A DNA stretch of 64,000 bases, taken from assembly GCA_020073445.1 (NCBI GenBank), contig JAIQFE010000006.1, positions 1 to 64,000 of the forward strand. Direction: 5' to 3'. Position 1 is the first letter of the stretch. Each line of letters opens with the position of its first letter. This document shows, piece by piece, positions 25,944 through 34,070 of the stretch. A model generated the notes under the pieces. The model saw only the letters and a list, made by a program, of their open reading frames with translations. It was not told the DNA's origin and made no database searches. The stretch comes from Terriglobia bacterium (GTDB taxonomy: Bacteria > Acidobacteriota > Terriglobia > Bryobacterales > Bryobacteraceae). The translations under genes and the position numbers were made by a program.

Positions 25944-28596
25944 CGTAGAACGTGAATGGCGCGGAGACGCGCGTGCCCACCTGCACCGTCATGGACTGCT
26001 TTGCTCCATCCGGCAACACCGAGGCCAGCGTGAACTGGACCCTGGTCAGGTCCGAGACCAGGCCGAACTGGAGCACCGGATTGAGCGCGGTCGCGATATG
26101 ATCCACGCCACCGACGCTGATGTGCACGCTCGACGCGGCGACAGAAGCCGAGGAACCGGACAAGCCCGCGACATCCAGCATGATCACGTCACCAGGGGTT
26201 GCCGGATGGCTCGCGTCATCGTAGACCAGCTTGTTGGCATCACGCTGATCGTATGCGGCCTGGATCGCCGGAGGCTGCGCATCGATGTTAAACAAGATCG
26301 GCGCGATGGTATCGCCATTCGGTGAAATCAGCCGCAGGACCGTTGGACCCAGGGGCGTCGCACCCGGCACCACCGCGCGAATATTCGAGTTGGCGTCGAG
26401 AGCGAAATCTACTTTCACGTCGGCAATGGTGAGCGTCCAGCCTTGCAGATTGGCCGGCAACCCGGTGGCGGAGACGACGATGGTGCCTCCGGTGGGTATA
26501 CCGGGCAGGTTGGTCGCCAGATTGAGAACCGGCGCACGGAGGCTGATTTGCTGGGCCGCGTGCGGATGGATTTGCAACCCTGCGCTCAGCGCCACGGTTT
26601 GTACTCCCGTGGCGGCGGTTACGGTGACTAATCCCGGTGTGGCTCCACTGTTGATGGAAATATCCAAAAGGGCTTTGCCGGGGTTGACAATCCAGGTCCG
26701 GCGCACCGTGATGTCGCTGGATCCGAATCCGATCACGGTCTGACCATCCGCGAAGTTCGTGTTGAATCCGTCGACTTCGATCATGGTATCGGTGCCGGAG
26801 GCGACGGCCGCCGGAGTGATCGATAGGGACGGATTACCCGGTGACGAGTACGTGAACGTCGGCGGAGGCGCGGTGCCCATCGTCTGCATGGAGGTCTGCC
26901 CGTCGCTCGCCAGTGCTTCGAGCACAGCGACATGGCTCCCGATAGAGGGCGGCGCGGCGACGGTGAACGTTCCGTCGTCGTTCTTCTGGATGGAGGTGGC
27001 GGCGGCGCCGTCAAACAAGACCCGCGTATCCAGTCCCAGGTTATTGCCGTTCAACGTCACGGTGGCGTTGCCCAGCGCGTCGTTGGATCCGGAGACGGAA
27101 CTGATCGTCGGACCGGCTGTGGGCACCACCGTAAAGGCCGACGGCAGCACGTACAGATCGTCGGAGGTGGTGACCGCCAGAGCCACCGGCGTAGGTTGCG
27201 AGACCGGGTTGGCGTCCACGACGTTGTAAAGGTAGGCCGAGACAAAGTAGCCCAGGGTGTTCGGTTCGAGTTTCGCGGCAGGGCCGATGACGCTCAGGCT
27301 CATTCCCGGAGTGACGTTGGTGGTATTTGGCACTAACGTTCCGGGCGCGTCGAACACCATCCAGCCCCGGTATCCGGAAACCAGGGATGGAGCGTGAACA
27401 TACGCTTCCTGACCGGCCGGGCCCAGATAAGCGAGAACGTCCAGGTTGTAAATGCGGGGACCCGGGCGAGCGTCCACATCGAAGTTAACGTTCCCGGCGC
27501 TTGCTCCAGCTGTCACGGTCGTGATGGTCGCCTGCTGCCAATCGCGCGTGTGGGGGAAGAATTGTCCGGCGAATCCGGTGAAGGCGTCGAAGCTGCCGCC
27601 GGCGGAATCGGAAGGCGGATAGATAGCCGCAGGAGCGTTCTCGTCTTGCTGTGGCGGAGGCAGCGGCTGCGTATACACGTAATAGTCACCCGGCGGAATC
27701 CCGTCGATCCGATAGCTGCCGTCGGGGTTGCTCAGCGTGCCGATTGCCGTTCCGTTCACGGACAGCGCAGCCACGCTCGCCATGTTCACACCTTTGCCGT
27801 TGAGCAGAACCCGCCCCGTGATGCTTCCTGTGGAGGCTACGTACGACCCCGCCGGGTAGAGAATCGAAATGCCGGCGATATCGTCCGGCGCCAGCGGCCG
27901 CGCCTTGGTCGTCCCGCGCGTCGTGGCGGTGGACATGGTCGCGGAAACCGTGGAATGCTGCAGGCCCAGAGTGTGCCCGAATTCGTGAACGATCGTCAGG
28001 AAAAAAGTGTCCGAATAGCTGGCCTGGTGCTTGGCCGTCAGATCGCTGCGCAATTGCAGCTTGGAGCGCAGGATGGGAACAAAGCCGGGGCCTTTGGTCA
28101 GGTCGCCGATGTTGGCCGGCGTGGACGGGACGGTTTGCGCGAGCAGGCCCGGGGGCATGTTGTCGTCAAATACCACATCGATTCCGGGAGTCGCTTGGGG
28201 CGTCGCCCCAACGGTCTCGAACCCGCCGAAACGCAGACGGATATCGGAGGTTTTGACGCCGTTCCAGGTCTCGGCGGCGAGCCGGATCTGGCTCACCAGA
28301 GCGTCGTAGTTGTCGCCATCCACCAGCTTTCCGGGCGGCTGATCGGAAATGAAAAACGAAACGGTCTTATCCGTCAGCGCGCTCAGATCGAACTTCGCGG
28401 GATACGCCTGGAAGGGTCCGGTGCGTCCAGGGAAGTAAATCCAGTAGTAGTAAGCGGAGGAAACCGAGGAAAGCGAAACCAGCAACGCTGCCAGAATGGC
28501 AACTCGCGTTATTGCTTGGAGTCCGCTTCGCCGGGCTTGGAGTCCGCTTCGCCGGGCTTGGAGTCCGCTTCGCCGGGCTTGGAGTCCGCTCCGCAT
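25897..28596 (-). CDS. Secreted matrixin-type metalloprotease with IPT/TIG repeats
   Basis: 899 residues. A basic N-terminus of four near-identical RSGLQAR units precedes the signal helix (VAILAALLVSLSSVSSA). The zinc site HEFGHTLGLQHS (residues 204-215) and the preceding matrixin-like domain (about 50-250) indicate an M10/M57-like endopeptidase. A carboxypeptidase regulatory-like domain follows (TGSITGRVLLNGKGV...DGSYRIDGIPPGDYYVYTQP), then several IPT/TIG-type beta sandwiches (PTISSVSGSNDALGNATVTLNG, PSLSITPAAVASGTDTMIEVDG) to the end. It is probably cell-surface or extracellular. It starts 2 bases after the small secreted gene in the same operon. Confidence 0.82.
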   Translation of the reverse strand: MRSGLQARRSGLQARRSGLQARRSGLQAITRVAILAALLVSLSSVSSAYYYWIYFPGRTGPFQAYPAKFDLSALTDKTVSFFISDQPPGKLVDGDNYDALVSQIRLAAETWNGVKTSDIRLRFGGFETVGATPQATPGIDVVFDDNMPPGLLAQTVPSTPANIGDLTKGPGFVPILRSKLQLRSDLTAKHQASYSDTFFLTIVHEFGHTLGLQHSTVSATMSTATTRGTTKARPLAPDDIAGISILYPAGSYVASTGSITGRVLLNGKGVNMASVAALSVNGTAIGTLSNPDGSYRIDGIPPGDYYVYTQPLPPPQQDENAPAAIYPPSDSAGGSFDAFTGFAGQFFPHTRDWQQATITTVTAGASAGNVNFDVDARPGPRIYNLDVLAYLGPAGQEAYVHAPSLVSGYRGWMVFDAPGTLVPNTTNVTPGMSLSVIGPAAKLEPNTLGYFVSAYLYNVVDANPVSQPTPVALAVTTSDDLYVLPSAFTVVPTAGPTISSVSGSNDALGNATVTLNGNNLGLDTRVLFDGAAATSIQKNDDGTFTVAAPPSIGSHVAVLEALASDGQTSMQTMGTAPPPTFTYSSPGNPSLSITPAAVASGTDTMIEVDGFNTNFADGQTVIGFGSSDITVRRTWIVNPGKALLDISINSGATPGLVTVTAATGVQTVALSAGLQIHPHAAQQISLRAPVLNLATNLPGIPTGGTIVVSATGLPANLQGWTLTIADVKVDFALDANSNIRAVVPGATPLGPTVLRLISPNGDTIAPILFNIDAQPPAIQAAYDQRDANKLVYDDASHPATPGDVIMLDVAGLSGSSASVAASSVHISVGGVDHIATALNPVLQFGLVSDLTRVQFTLASVLPDGAKQSMTVQVGTRVSAPFTFYVIPPPPAATSGPSSK
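28515..28590. repeat. 21-bp tandem repeat (minisatellite) at a gene start
   Basis: Unit GGAGTCCGCTTCGCCGGGCTT is present in three complete identical copies from 28518, followed by a fourth copy of 10 bases before CCGCATG. Because the period is a multiple of three, the repeat is translated in frame as RSGLQAR units at the N-terminus of the metalloprotease. There are no spacers, so this is not a CRISPR array. Confidence 0.95.
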
Positions 28597-28598
28597 GT

Positions 28599-29195
28599 TT
28601 ATTTGGAGGCCTCCAATTTAGCGGACGCCAGCGCCTGCCGGACGCGCGACCGAAGATCCTGGAGCCGCATGCTCACAGCATGATCATCGACAGGAAGCCC
28701 CGATCGGTTGAGCATGAGCTCGGAGGCGGCAGGCCGCTGAACCACCGCGACACCACTACCGCCTCCCGAGCCCTCCTCCGAAACCTTGAACAATCCTTGG
28801 GAAAGCCCCATCAGCTGGGTCAAGCCGGAACGGCTGGTCCACAGGAACAGCACATACTCTTGCCCCGGCTTCAATTCCGGAGCTCCGGACACACTCTGGC
28901 GGATCCCATCCACCACCCCGCCGGGCACCGCGACTTCGGTGCTGGCCTGGCCGGACGACTTCCAGGTTTCGAGCACCTGGAGCTGGAAGTAGGTGTAAAT
29001 GTCGGCGCCGCGCGTCGCAGCGTGCGACCCGGTGACTCTGGCCCGGACGATAGCCGTCGACTTCTGGGCCATCTCATCGAGCGTGAGCTGTTCGAGCGTA
29101 GTGGCCCAGGCACCTGGGGCAAAGCTCGCGATAACGCCCAGGGTGAGCGCCATCATCGGGACGAAGCCGACGAGATGTGAGGTCCAAACACGCAT
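28599..29195 (-). CDS. Secreted protein of unknown function
   Basis: 198 residues. A signal peptide (HLVGFVPMMALTLGVIASFAPGAWA) is followed by a mature domain starting TTLEQLTLDEMAQKSTAIVRARV. It is beta-rich with PGQEYVLFLWTSRSGLTQLMGLSQG. This pattern recurs in acidobacterial secreted proteins next to matrixin-like proteases. Its stop is 2 bases before the protease start, so it may serve as a chaperone, inhibitor or partner, which is an inference from position only. Confidence 0.65.
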   Translation of the reverse strand: MRVWTSHLVGFVPMMALTLGVIASFAPGAWATTLEQLTLDEMAQKSTAIVRARVTGSHAATRGADIYTYFQLQVLETWKSSGQASTEVAVPGGVVDGIRQSVSGAPELKPGQEYVLFLWTSRSGLTQLMGLSQGLFKVSEEGSGGGSGVAVVQRPAASELMLNRSGLPVDDHAVSMRLQDLRSRVRQALASAKLEASK

Positions 29196-29355
29196 ACGGA
29201 CGAATTCCTGGGTCTGCTAGTGCATGTCAGCGCCCCAATCCGGGGCTCGATTAATCTCTGATAATGCGCGACTTAACCGGCAGCCAGCGGGCCATTTTGT
29301 GGACCTTGGACACGGGCTTGAGACAGAAGGGAACATTCCGGAGCAGCGGTGTCGC

Positions 29356-30936
29356 TCAATTGGTTACGAACCGCAGGATCTCGAACATCGGCCGGCCGTT
29401 CGAATCCGGAATGGTGCGGACCACTTCCCTGTGGTAGCCCAAGGAGAGGGCGGCGCGATCCAGCCGGGCGCCCACATCCGGAAATACCTCCTTCTCGCGA
29501 ACATGGTCCAGAATCAGCGCGCTGGGATCCCCGAGCATGTCTCGAATCTGGAGGAATTCTTTGGGGCTTGGGGACTCTGTCATCAGCGGGTCCTGAGCGA
29601 TTCGAAAATCCAGACGCCCTTGGTGGAGCAGATTCAGATTCTCGAAAATGCCCCAATCGATGACGTAGAGAGTTCGGTCGGCATACGTGTCCAGGCTGGC
29701 CGACAAGGGATTCAGCGCATCCGTCCAGATATCGCCCGTCCCATCGCGTTCGAACTGATACACGTACTGGTTCAGCACCAGTAGATTCATCGCGACCAGG
29801 ACGGTGGCGGCGGTCCAGGCGACGGGCCGCCAGGGCAGGGAAGCGAGCGCGATGGCCGCAAACAGGATCGGGAAGGGCCACAGCAAAACCACGTGATGAG
29901 CGGAGGTCCCCGCATCGTGCGTCAGGGCCATCAGCAGCCAGGCCACTGTCATGAAGACCAATGAGAATCGGGCCGCGCGATACTTCCACCACCACGGCGC
30001 GGCCAGGAGTAAGGCGCCAAAAACATAGTAGAAGCCGGTCGTCCGATGCGTGCCGGCGTGGTCGTGGATCCACGCAGCGGTGCGTCCCCGCAACGACTGC
30101 GGCGTCTTGGGATTCGTCTGCCAGTCCTCGCCGGTAAGGTAGCCGAAGAGCGAAGAGCCGTTGGCGGCATTCTCGACCTGGATCCACTTACGGGTGACGC
30201 TGCGCGGGTCCAGGTGTGCGTTCTCCGTCACCGTGGCGTTCCTGTGGGTGAGGTTATAGATCACTAGAGGCAGCGCGCCGCATAGAAAGGCCGCCGCGGC
30301 CACCCGCAGCGCTCGCGGGCTCCAGCAGCGCTTGATCTCCGGCAGAAATACCAGCACTCCTCCGGCGACGACTCCGCTCAGGGCCCAGACGAAGATCGCC
30401 TTGTTCCAGAGCGCCAAGCCAAAGCACAGAAACCCAGCCGCGAGGGTCCAAATCCTGCCCTGGGATGCGAAACGGTAGAGGAACCAGCAGCCAGTCACAA
30501 GGAATATATGTTCCAAAGCGACCGGTCCCCAGTCAAAAGTGTCGGTTAGCAGGAAAACGGGGTCGGTAGCCAGCAGAAGGACCCCGATGGCAGCCGCCCG
30601 GGCACCTGCGGACGCAGTTGCTAAGTGAAAGAAAACGAAGATTGTAATCGCACCCAGCAGCACCACCGGGAGCCGCAGAGTCCAGGGGTTGGAGCCGAAG
30701 ATCCGGAAGATCGGCCAGTACAGCACCGTTTTTAGGGAACCAACGTACGTCATCACCATCAAAGGAACATGGTGAGGGAGGAGGGGAAGACGTAAGTCCT
30801 TGTTAACGTGGGGAAAAAGGGGAGCGGAAAAAAGAGCCTCATCGGCCTGAATTCCCGCGTAAGGAATTATCAGGATCGCCAGCAGGAGGAACAGGCTGCA
30901 AGCGGCTAAACCGGCTCTGCTGGGTAGACGGTGCAT
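29356..30936 (-). CDS. Family-39 glycosyltransferase (ArnT/PMT-like), membrane
   Basis: 526 residues from ATG 30936, or a few more from GTG 30951. Early acidic motif QADEALFSAPLF follows helix 1, and ten or more membrane segments come after. This is the plan of GT39/GT83 enzymes that move sugars from polyprenyl phosphate to lipids or proteins outside the membrane. The C-terminal 100 residues form a soluble domain (LYVIDWGIFENLNLLHQGRLDF). The acceptor is unknown. There are no glycan genes next to it. Confidence 0.75.
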   Translation of the reverse strand: MHRLPSRAGLAACSLFLLLAILIIPYAGIQADEALFSAPLFPHVNKDLRLPLLPHHVPLMVMTYVGSLKTVLYWPIFRIFGSNPWTLRLPVVLLGAITIFVFFHLATASAGARAAAIGVLLLATDPVFLLTDTFDWGPVALEHIFLVTGCWFLYRFASQGRIWTLAAGFLCFGLALWNKAIFVWALSGVVAGGVLVFLPEIKRCWSPRALRVAAAAFLCGALPLVIYNLTHRNATVTENAHLDPRSVTRKWIQVENAANGSSLFGYLTGEDWQTNPKTPQSLRGRTAAWIHDHAGTHRTTGFYYVFGALLLAAPWWWKYRAARFSLVFMTVAWLLMALTHDAGTSAHHVVLLWPFPILFAAIALASLPWRPVAWTAATVLVAMNLLVLNQYVYQFERDGTGDIWTDALNPLSASLDTYADRTLYVIDWGIFENLNLLHQGRLDFRIAQDPLMTESPSPKEFLQIRDMLGDPSALILDHVREKEVFPDVGARLDRAALSLGYHREVVRTIPDSNGRPMFEILRFVTN

Positions 30937-30951
30937 GGTATCATCCGGCAC

Positions 30952-31180
30952 ATCCGGATTTTCGTATGAGACGTTTTCAGGATTACCAACACAGTATACG
31001 TCAGCCTATATCTGGAATAACTTACAGCTCGGACCGGATAGGGAAGATGCCGGCGCGCGGAACCCAAGGGTAATGTTTTGAGAGCAGTACTCCGATAAGA
31101 AAACTCATTGGTAGCCAAAGGTTAGCCGGGTTAGGCCCGGGGGCGGCAGGCGGTCGCGGATTGGTTGGTACTGAGATTGC
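30952..31180. other. Intergenic, nothing recognised
   Basis: First part of a gap of about 550 bases between the divergent glycosyltransferase and DksA-like genes. I see no gene or hairpin worth naming here. The second part carries a likely promoter and a candidate structured RNA. Confidence 0.4.
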
Positions 31181-31207
31181 TTGCAATTTGGAGAGCGGTG
31201 TGATAAT
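31181..31207 (+). promoter_or_regulatory. Candidate extended -10 promoter
   Basis: TGTGATAAT (31199-31207) is a good extended -10 box, with TTGCAA (31181-31186) as a -35-like element 15 bases before the hexamer. It would start a transcript near 31213, almost 290 bases before the DksA-type gene. Confidence 0.5.
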
Positions 31208-31212
31208 GTTCT

Positions 31213-31400
31213 TTGAAAGCTTAGTTGCTGGAAGCTTGAGGTTGGGCACCCACGGGGTTGTCGCCTCCTCGATGGGTCTCCACGTAGTGCCAGGCGCGGC
31301 TCTTTGCCGCTTGGCATACCCAAAGTTCCTTCTAGACAGTTGATTAGAAAGCGTGAACCTTTTTGGTTTACGTCACGTCTAATGGCTTAGCTGAAAGTGA
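31213..31400 (+). ncRNA. Candidate structured RNA (possibly 6S-like or long leader)
   Basis: Downstream of the promoter the sequence folds into nested stems. GGGT (31274-31277) pairs with ACCC (31318-31321), TGCCA (31288-31292) with TGGCA (31312-31316), and GCGGC (31296-31300) with GCCGC (31306-31310) around a TCTTT loop. A second hairpin, GTGAACC/GGTTTAC, lies near 31352-31370. The GGGCACCC block at 31244 recalls some 6S RNAs, but I cannot place it in a family. Ends are approximate. It could equally be a 5' leader of the DksA-type mRNA. Confidence 0.35.
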
Positions 31401-31496
31401 CACGAGCAAAAACTGAGACAGACGCGAAGTTAAGAGACGGTAAGAAAAATCAAAAAAAGATTACCGGAAGAGACAGGAGAGGAAGAGGGCAGAACA

Positions 31497-31880
31497 ATGA
31501 CGAAGAGTGAGTTGAACAAATTTAAACACGTGCTGGAGGCCAAGCAGGCAGAGCTGGTCCAACTGGTACGCAATCGTGACGGCATCGCTATCGAAAAGAG
31601 TCCCGATGCCCTGGATGAAGTGCAGCACGCCGCGGAGCGCGAGCTGGCGATCCGCAACCTGGACCGCGAGTCCAATCTGTTGCGGAACGTCCGCGCAGCC
31701 CTGCGCCGTATCGACGAGGGAAGCTTCGGCGTGTGCCTCCATTGCGAAGAGGACATCAGTCCGAAGCGCCTGGCGGCAGTGCCATGGACGGCCTTCTGCA
31801 TCCAGTGCCAGGAAATCGCCGACCGCAATCAGGGCGACAGCGCCGACAACCTCGACGAGCTGTTGGTTAACGCCGCCTAA
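31497..31880 (+). CDS. DksA/TraR-family zinc-finger protein
   Basis: 127 residues. An N-terminal coiled coil (LNKFKHVLEAKQAELVQLV, then ALDEVQHAAERELAI) and the C4 zinc finger (Cys80, Cys83, Cys101, Cys104: CLHCEEDIS...FCIQCQ) are the DksA/TraR plan. Such proteins enter the RNA polymerase secondary channel and adjust initiation, often with ppGpp. The DxxDxA tip motif of true DksA is not obvious (SPDALDE lies where it would be), so it is a DksA-like paralogue. A strong terminator hairpin follows at 31907. Confidence 0.85.
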   Translation: MTKSELNKFKHVLEAKQAELVQLVRNRDGIAIEKSPDALDEVQHAAERELAIRNLDRESNLLRNVRAALRRIDEGSFGVCLHCEEDISPKRLAAVPWTAFCIQCQEIADRNQGDSADNLDELLVNAA

Positions 31881-31906
31881 TCGGAGATCCCCATCCTTCT
31901 CTTGTG

Positions 31907-31956
31907 AGGGCGCGGTCCGCGAGCATCACTCGCAGGCTGCGCCCTTGTTGTTTTTA
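31907..31956 (+). terminator. Rho-independent-like terminator after DksA-like gene
   Basis: AGGGCGC (31907-31913) pairs with GCGCCCT (31939-31945) across an internal loop, and T-rich TGTTGTTTTT follows. It is 27 bases after the stop codon. Confidence 0.65.
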
Positions 31957-31960
31957 GCCG

Positions 31961-32003
31961 CTTCATGGCTGTCGCGGTTCGGTGTCGTCGATTCCGAACC
32001 GCG
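31961..32003. repeat. REP-like palindrome, diverged copy
   Basis: CTTCATGGCTGTCGCGGTTCGG followed by an 11-base loop and CCGAACCGCG (31973-31982 pairs with 31994-32003). The left arm matches the large palindrome at 35196-35267 (CATGACTGTCGCGGCTCGG) with two base changes, so they appear to be one family. Confidence 0.6.
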
Positions 32004-32030
32004 AGAGTTAACGAGCGGTCACGTATCAAC

Positions 32031-32126
32031 CCCTGCCCTCACGGGCAGGGCTAAAATATTACCGACCCGGCGCAACCTGCTTGGGCTAAATCGTCGGCGG
32101 GTCAAGCCCCGCCCGTGAGGGCGGGG
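32031..32126. repeat. Paired REP-like palindromes
   Basis: Two hairpins face each other: CCCTGCCC TCAC GGGCAGGG (32031-32050) and CCCCGCCC GTGA GGGCGGGG (32107-32126). Each is followed, on opposite strands, by GCTAAA or GCTTGA. This head-to-head layout is that of bacterial interspersed mosaic (BIME-like) elements. The right member lies inside the end of the pgeF reading frame. Confidence 0.75.
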
Positions 32127-32740
32127 GCGGTCACGCGGATGAAAGAAACCATCCGTCCGGCTCGATCGCGATCGCGGCGCCAGGAATAAAATTGCGCAGG
32201 GTGGCAAAAAGTGCAGCCTCCCACCAGTTCGATTCCGGTCGGCTGGACTCCTGCGGCGACCAGCTGATCCCGGTTTTCCACGGCCAAGTCGAGTTTCCCC
32301 GCTTGCGCCATTCCGAACTGCCGCGCCACTTCCAGGCCGACTTCGTAACAGCACTGGCCGATTCCGGGACCAATCGCTGCAAGAACATTCCCGGGCTCGG
32401 TTCCGAATTCGCTGCGCATTCGGGCGAGTGTCGTTGCGAGGATACCGGCGGCGGTCCCTCGCCAGCCGGCATGTACTGCGGCGACGGCGCGCGTGTCCCG
32501 GTCGACCAGCAGAATCGGAAAACAGTCCGCGGTGCGAACCGAGACGGCGATGCCCGGCGTCCGGGTCAGCAGCGCGTCTCCCTCACCGACGCAGCCCGGC
32601 TCATGTGCAACGAAGGCAACATCGGAGTGAATCTGTTTCACGCTCGCCATGCCGGTTTGAGCGGGATTAGACTGGCGGGTGCCGAAGCCGTGCTCCAGCC
32701 AATCGAAGTTTTCGAGCAGACTGGAAGTAAGAAAGCTCAC
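32102..32740 (-). CDS. pgeF: Peptidoglycan editing factor PgeF / YfiH (laccase-domain)
   Basis: 212 residues. KQIHSD, VRTADCFPILL, VHAGWRGTAAG and IGPGIGQCCYEVG are the four signature blocks of the YfiH/DUF152 family, including the zinc-binding His and Cys. PgeF corrects misincorporated serine in peptidoglycan precursors; related proteins act on purine nucleosides. The last 10 residues (VTAPALTGGA) are encoded by a REP-like palindrome, so the natural C-terminus may have been replaced. It overlaps zapA by 4 bases. Confidence 0.9.
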   Translation of the reverse strand: MSFLTSSLLENFDWLEHGFGTRQSNPAQTGMASVKQIHSDVAFVAHEPGCVGEGDALLTRTPGIAVSVRTADCFPILLVDRDTRAVAAVHAGWRGTAAGILATTLARMRSEFGTEPGNVLAAIGPGIGQCCYEVGLEVARQFGMAQAGKLDLAVENRDQLVAAGVQPTGIELVGGCTFCHPAQFYSWRRDRDRAGRMVSFIRVTAPALTGGA

Positions 32741-33033
32741 CGGATGGCTTTGTCTAACAGGACCGCGAACTCGCGGCTCTTCTCGCCGACCTGGCTTCGG
32801 AAATCGGACAGCTCCTGCTCCAGGCCGCGCACGCGATCGGCCAGATGGAGACAGGCCAGCACGGCCACGCTGCTTCCATCGACGTTGCCGGCCTGATGGG
32901 CAATATCGGTCATGAGCTGGTCGACCGAATGAGCCAGGGCTTCCACTTCTCCGGATTCGCCGCTGACCGCCAGAGTGTACGGCTGATTGTAAATGGTAAC
33001 GCGCACCGTCCTGCGCTCAGCTCCGGAATCCAT
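32737..33033 (-). CDS. zapA: Cell division protein ZapA
   Basis: 98 residues. RRTVRVTIYNQPYTLAVSGE is the N-terminal ZapA globular domain, followed by VEALAHSVDQLMTDIAHQAG and a C-terminal coiled coil (LHLADRVRGLEQELSDFRSQV). ZapA binds and bundles FtsZ at the division ring. It is in one transcript with the upstream ZapB-like gene (20-base gap) and with pgeF, which it overlaps by 4 bases. Confidence 0.88.
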   Translation of the reverse strand: MDSGAERRTVRVTIYNQPYTLAVSGESGEVEALAHSVDQLMTDIAHQAGNVDGSSVAVLACLHLADRVRGLEQELSDFRSQVGEKSREFAVLLDKAIR

Positions 33034-33053
33034 GCCGATGGTCTCCTTTCGGC

Positions 33054-33278
33054 TTACGATCCTCGAATCAGATCCATTTGCCCGACCAGTTTCTCGATAC
33101 GGATACGTGCCTGCTTACGCTGGCTGCGCAGATCGTCCAGTTCCTGGCGAAGTTGATGTGCGTCGGCTACCGCGGCGTCGCGCTCAGAGCGGAGTGTGGC
33201 CACCAGTTCCACGGTGCGGTGAATGCGCTCTTCCAAGCTTGAAAGAGCGTCGCTGGCAAGGGCGTCGTCGTTTTCCAT
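33054..33278 (-). CDS. ZapB-like coiled-coil protein
   Basis: 74 residues, almost wholly a coiled coil (LEERIHRTVELVATLRSERDAA, then LRQELDDLRSQRKQARIRIEKL). Its size and position right before zapA suggest the ZapB-type partner that joins ZapA at the septum, but coiled coils alone are weak evidence. Confidence 0.65.
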   Translation of the reverse strand: MENDDALASDALSSLEERIHRTVELVATLRSERDAAVADAHQLRQELDDLRSQRKQARIRIEKLVGQMDLIRGS

Positions 33279-33315
33279 AACTTAAATCCGACTTCTTTTT
33301 GGAACCCCGACTAGC

Positions 33316-33678
33316 TTACACCTTTTCGAGGGCGGCTTTAGCCTGGTTCACCAGCGCACTGAAAGCCGGTGCGTCATTCAGCGCCATGTCGGCCAGGATC
33401 TTGCGGTTCAGATCGACGCCGCCTTTCTTCAGCCCGTCCATGAAGCGGCTGTAGGAAATGTCCGCGGCGCGGCAGGCGGCCCCGATGCGCACGATCCACA
33501 GGGAGCGGAAATCGCGCTTCTTAAGGCGGCGTCCGACGTAGCCGTACTTCAGAGACTTTTCGACGGCCTCTTGGGCGGCGCGGTGCAGCTTACTCTTGGT
33601 TAGAAAGAAACCCTTGGCGAGGCCTAGGGTCTTGCTCCGGTTTGCCCGGCGCTTGGATCCACGTTTTACTCTGGGCAC
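33316..33678 (-). CDS. rplT: 50S ribosomal protein L20
   Basis: 120 residues from GTG 33678 with AAGGAG upstream. [22 protein letters not shown] and the later [26 protein letters not shown] are the standard L20 blocks. L20 is needed early in 50S assembly and represses its own operon in many bacteria. The 119-base gap to rpmI holds a small stem (TAGGC/GCCTA) that could serve in such control. Confidence 0.97.
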   Translation of the reverse strand: MPRVKRGSKRRANRSKTLGLAKGFFLTKSKLHRAAQEAVEKSLKYGYVGRRLKKRDFRSLWIVRIGAACRAADISYSRFMDGLKKGGVDLNRKILADMALNDAPAFSALVNQAKAALEKV

Positions 33679-33797
33679 GTTTCTTCTCCTTATATTGGAA
33701 TTTCAAAGCGCGGCGGAACAGGCACGTGCGGCGCACTGTCCACTCGCGGGGGAGCTCGGGGTCGCCCCGTTAGAGCCCCACCTTAGGCAAGGTTCGC

Positions 33798-33992
33798 CTA
33801 GTACGGAATCATCCGCTTGATTTCCGGCGAGTTGGTGTCGTCCGCGATGGCGGATTGACCTAGCCGGCGCTTGCGTGAACGCGACTTCGAAGTCAGGATG
33901 TGGCGGGCAAATGCGTGCCGGCGTTTGACTTTGCCGGTTCCCGTCTTCTTGAACCTCTTGGCCGCACCTTTATGGGTCTTCAACTTCGGCAT
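33798..33992 (-). CDS. rpmI: 50S ribosomal protein L35
   Basis: 64 residues. [32 protein letters not shown] is the L35 signature. It is first of the ribosomal pair, and its start is less than 80 bases from a divergent amidohydrolase gene. infC, the usual upstream neighbour, is therefore absent here, so rpmI must have its own promoter in this short gap. Confidence 0.97.
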   Translation of the reverse strand: MPKLKTHKGAAKRFKKTGTGKVKRRHAFARHILTSKSRSRKRRLGQSAIADDTNSPEIKRMIPY

Positions 33993-34036
33993 ATTAGCTG
34001 TCCTGGAAGATTATCGCCGAGGCGGCAATAAACTCT

Positions 34037-34064
34037 TTGCAGGATAGCACAACGCGTGTACAAT
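34037..34064 (+). promoter_or_regulatory. Candidate promoter giving a leaderless mRNA
   Basis: TTGCAG (34037-34042), 16 bases, then TACAAT (34059-34064) preceded by TG. The start site would fall at or next to ATG 34071, and no ribosome-binding site is present there. Confidence 0.4.
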
Positions 34065-34070
34065 ACCCAA

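Noticed and set aside
28515-28590. Possible CRISPR array
   Set aside because: The 21-bp units touch each other without spacers and are translated in frame; this is a minisatellite.
27394-28683. Long plus-strand open frame (429 codons) opposite the metalloprotease
   Set aside because: It lies antisense to a gene with clear domains, is Arg/Gly-rich as expected from GC-rich shadow frames, and has no motif or ribosome site.
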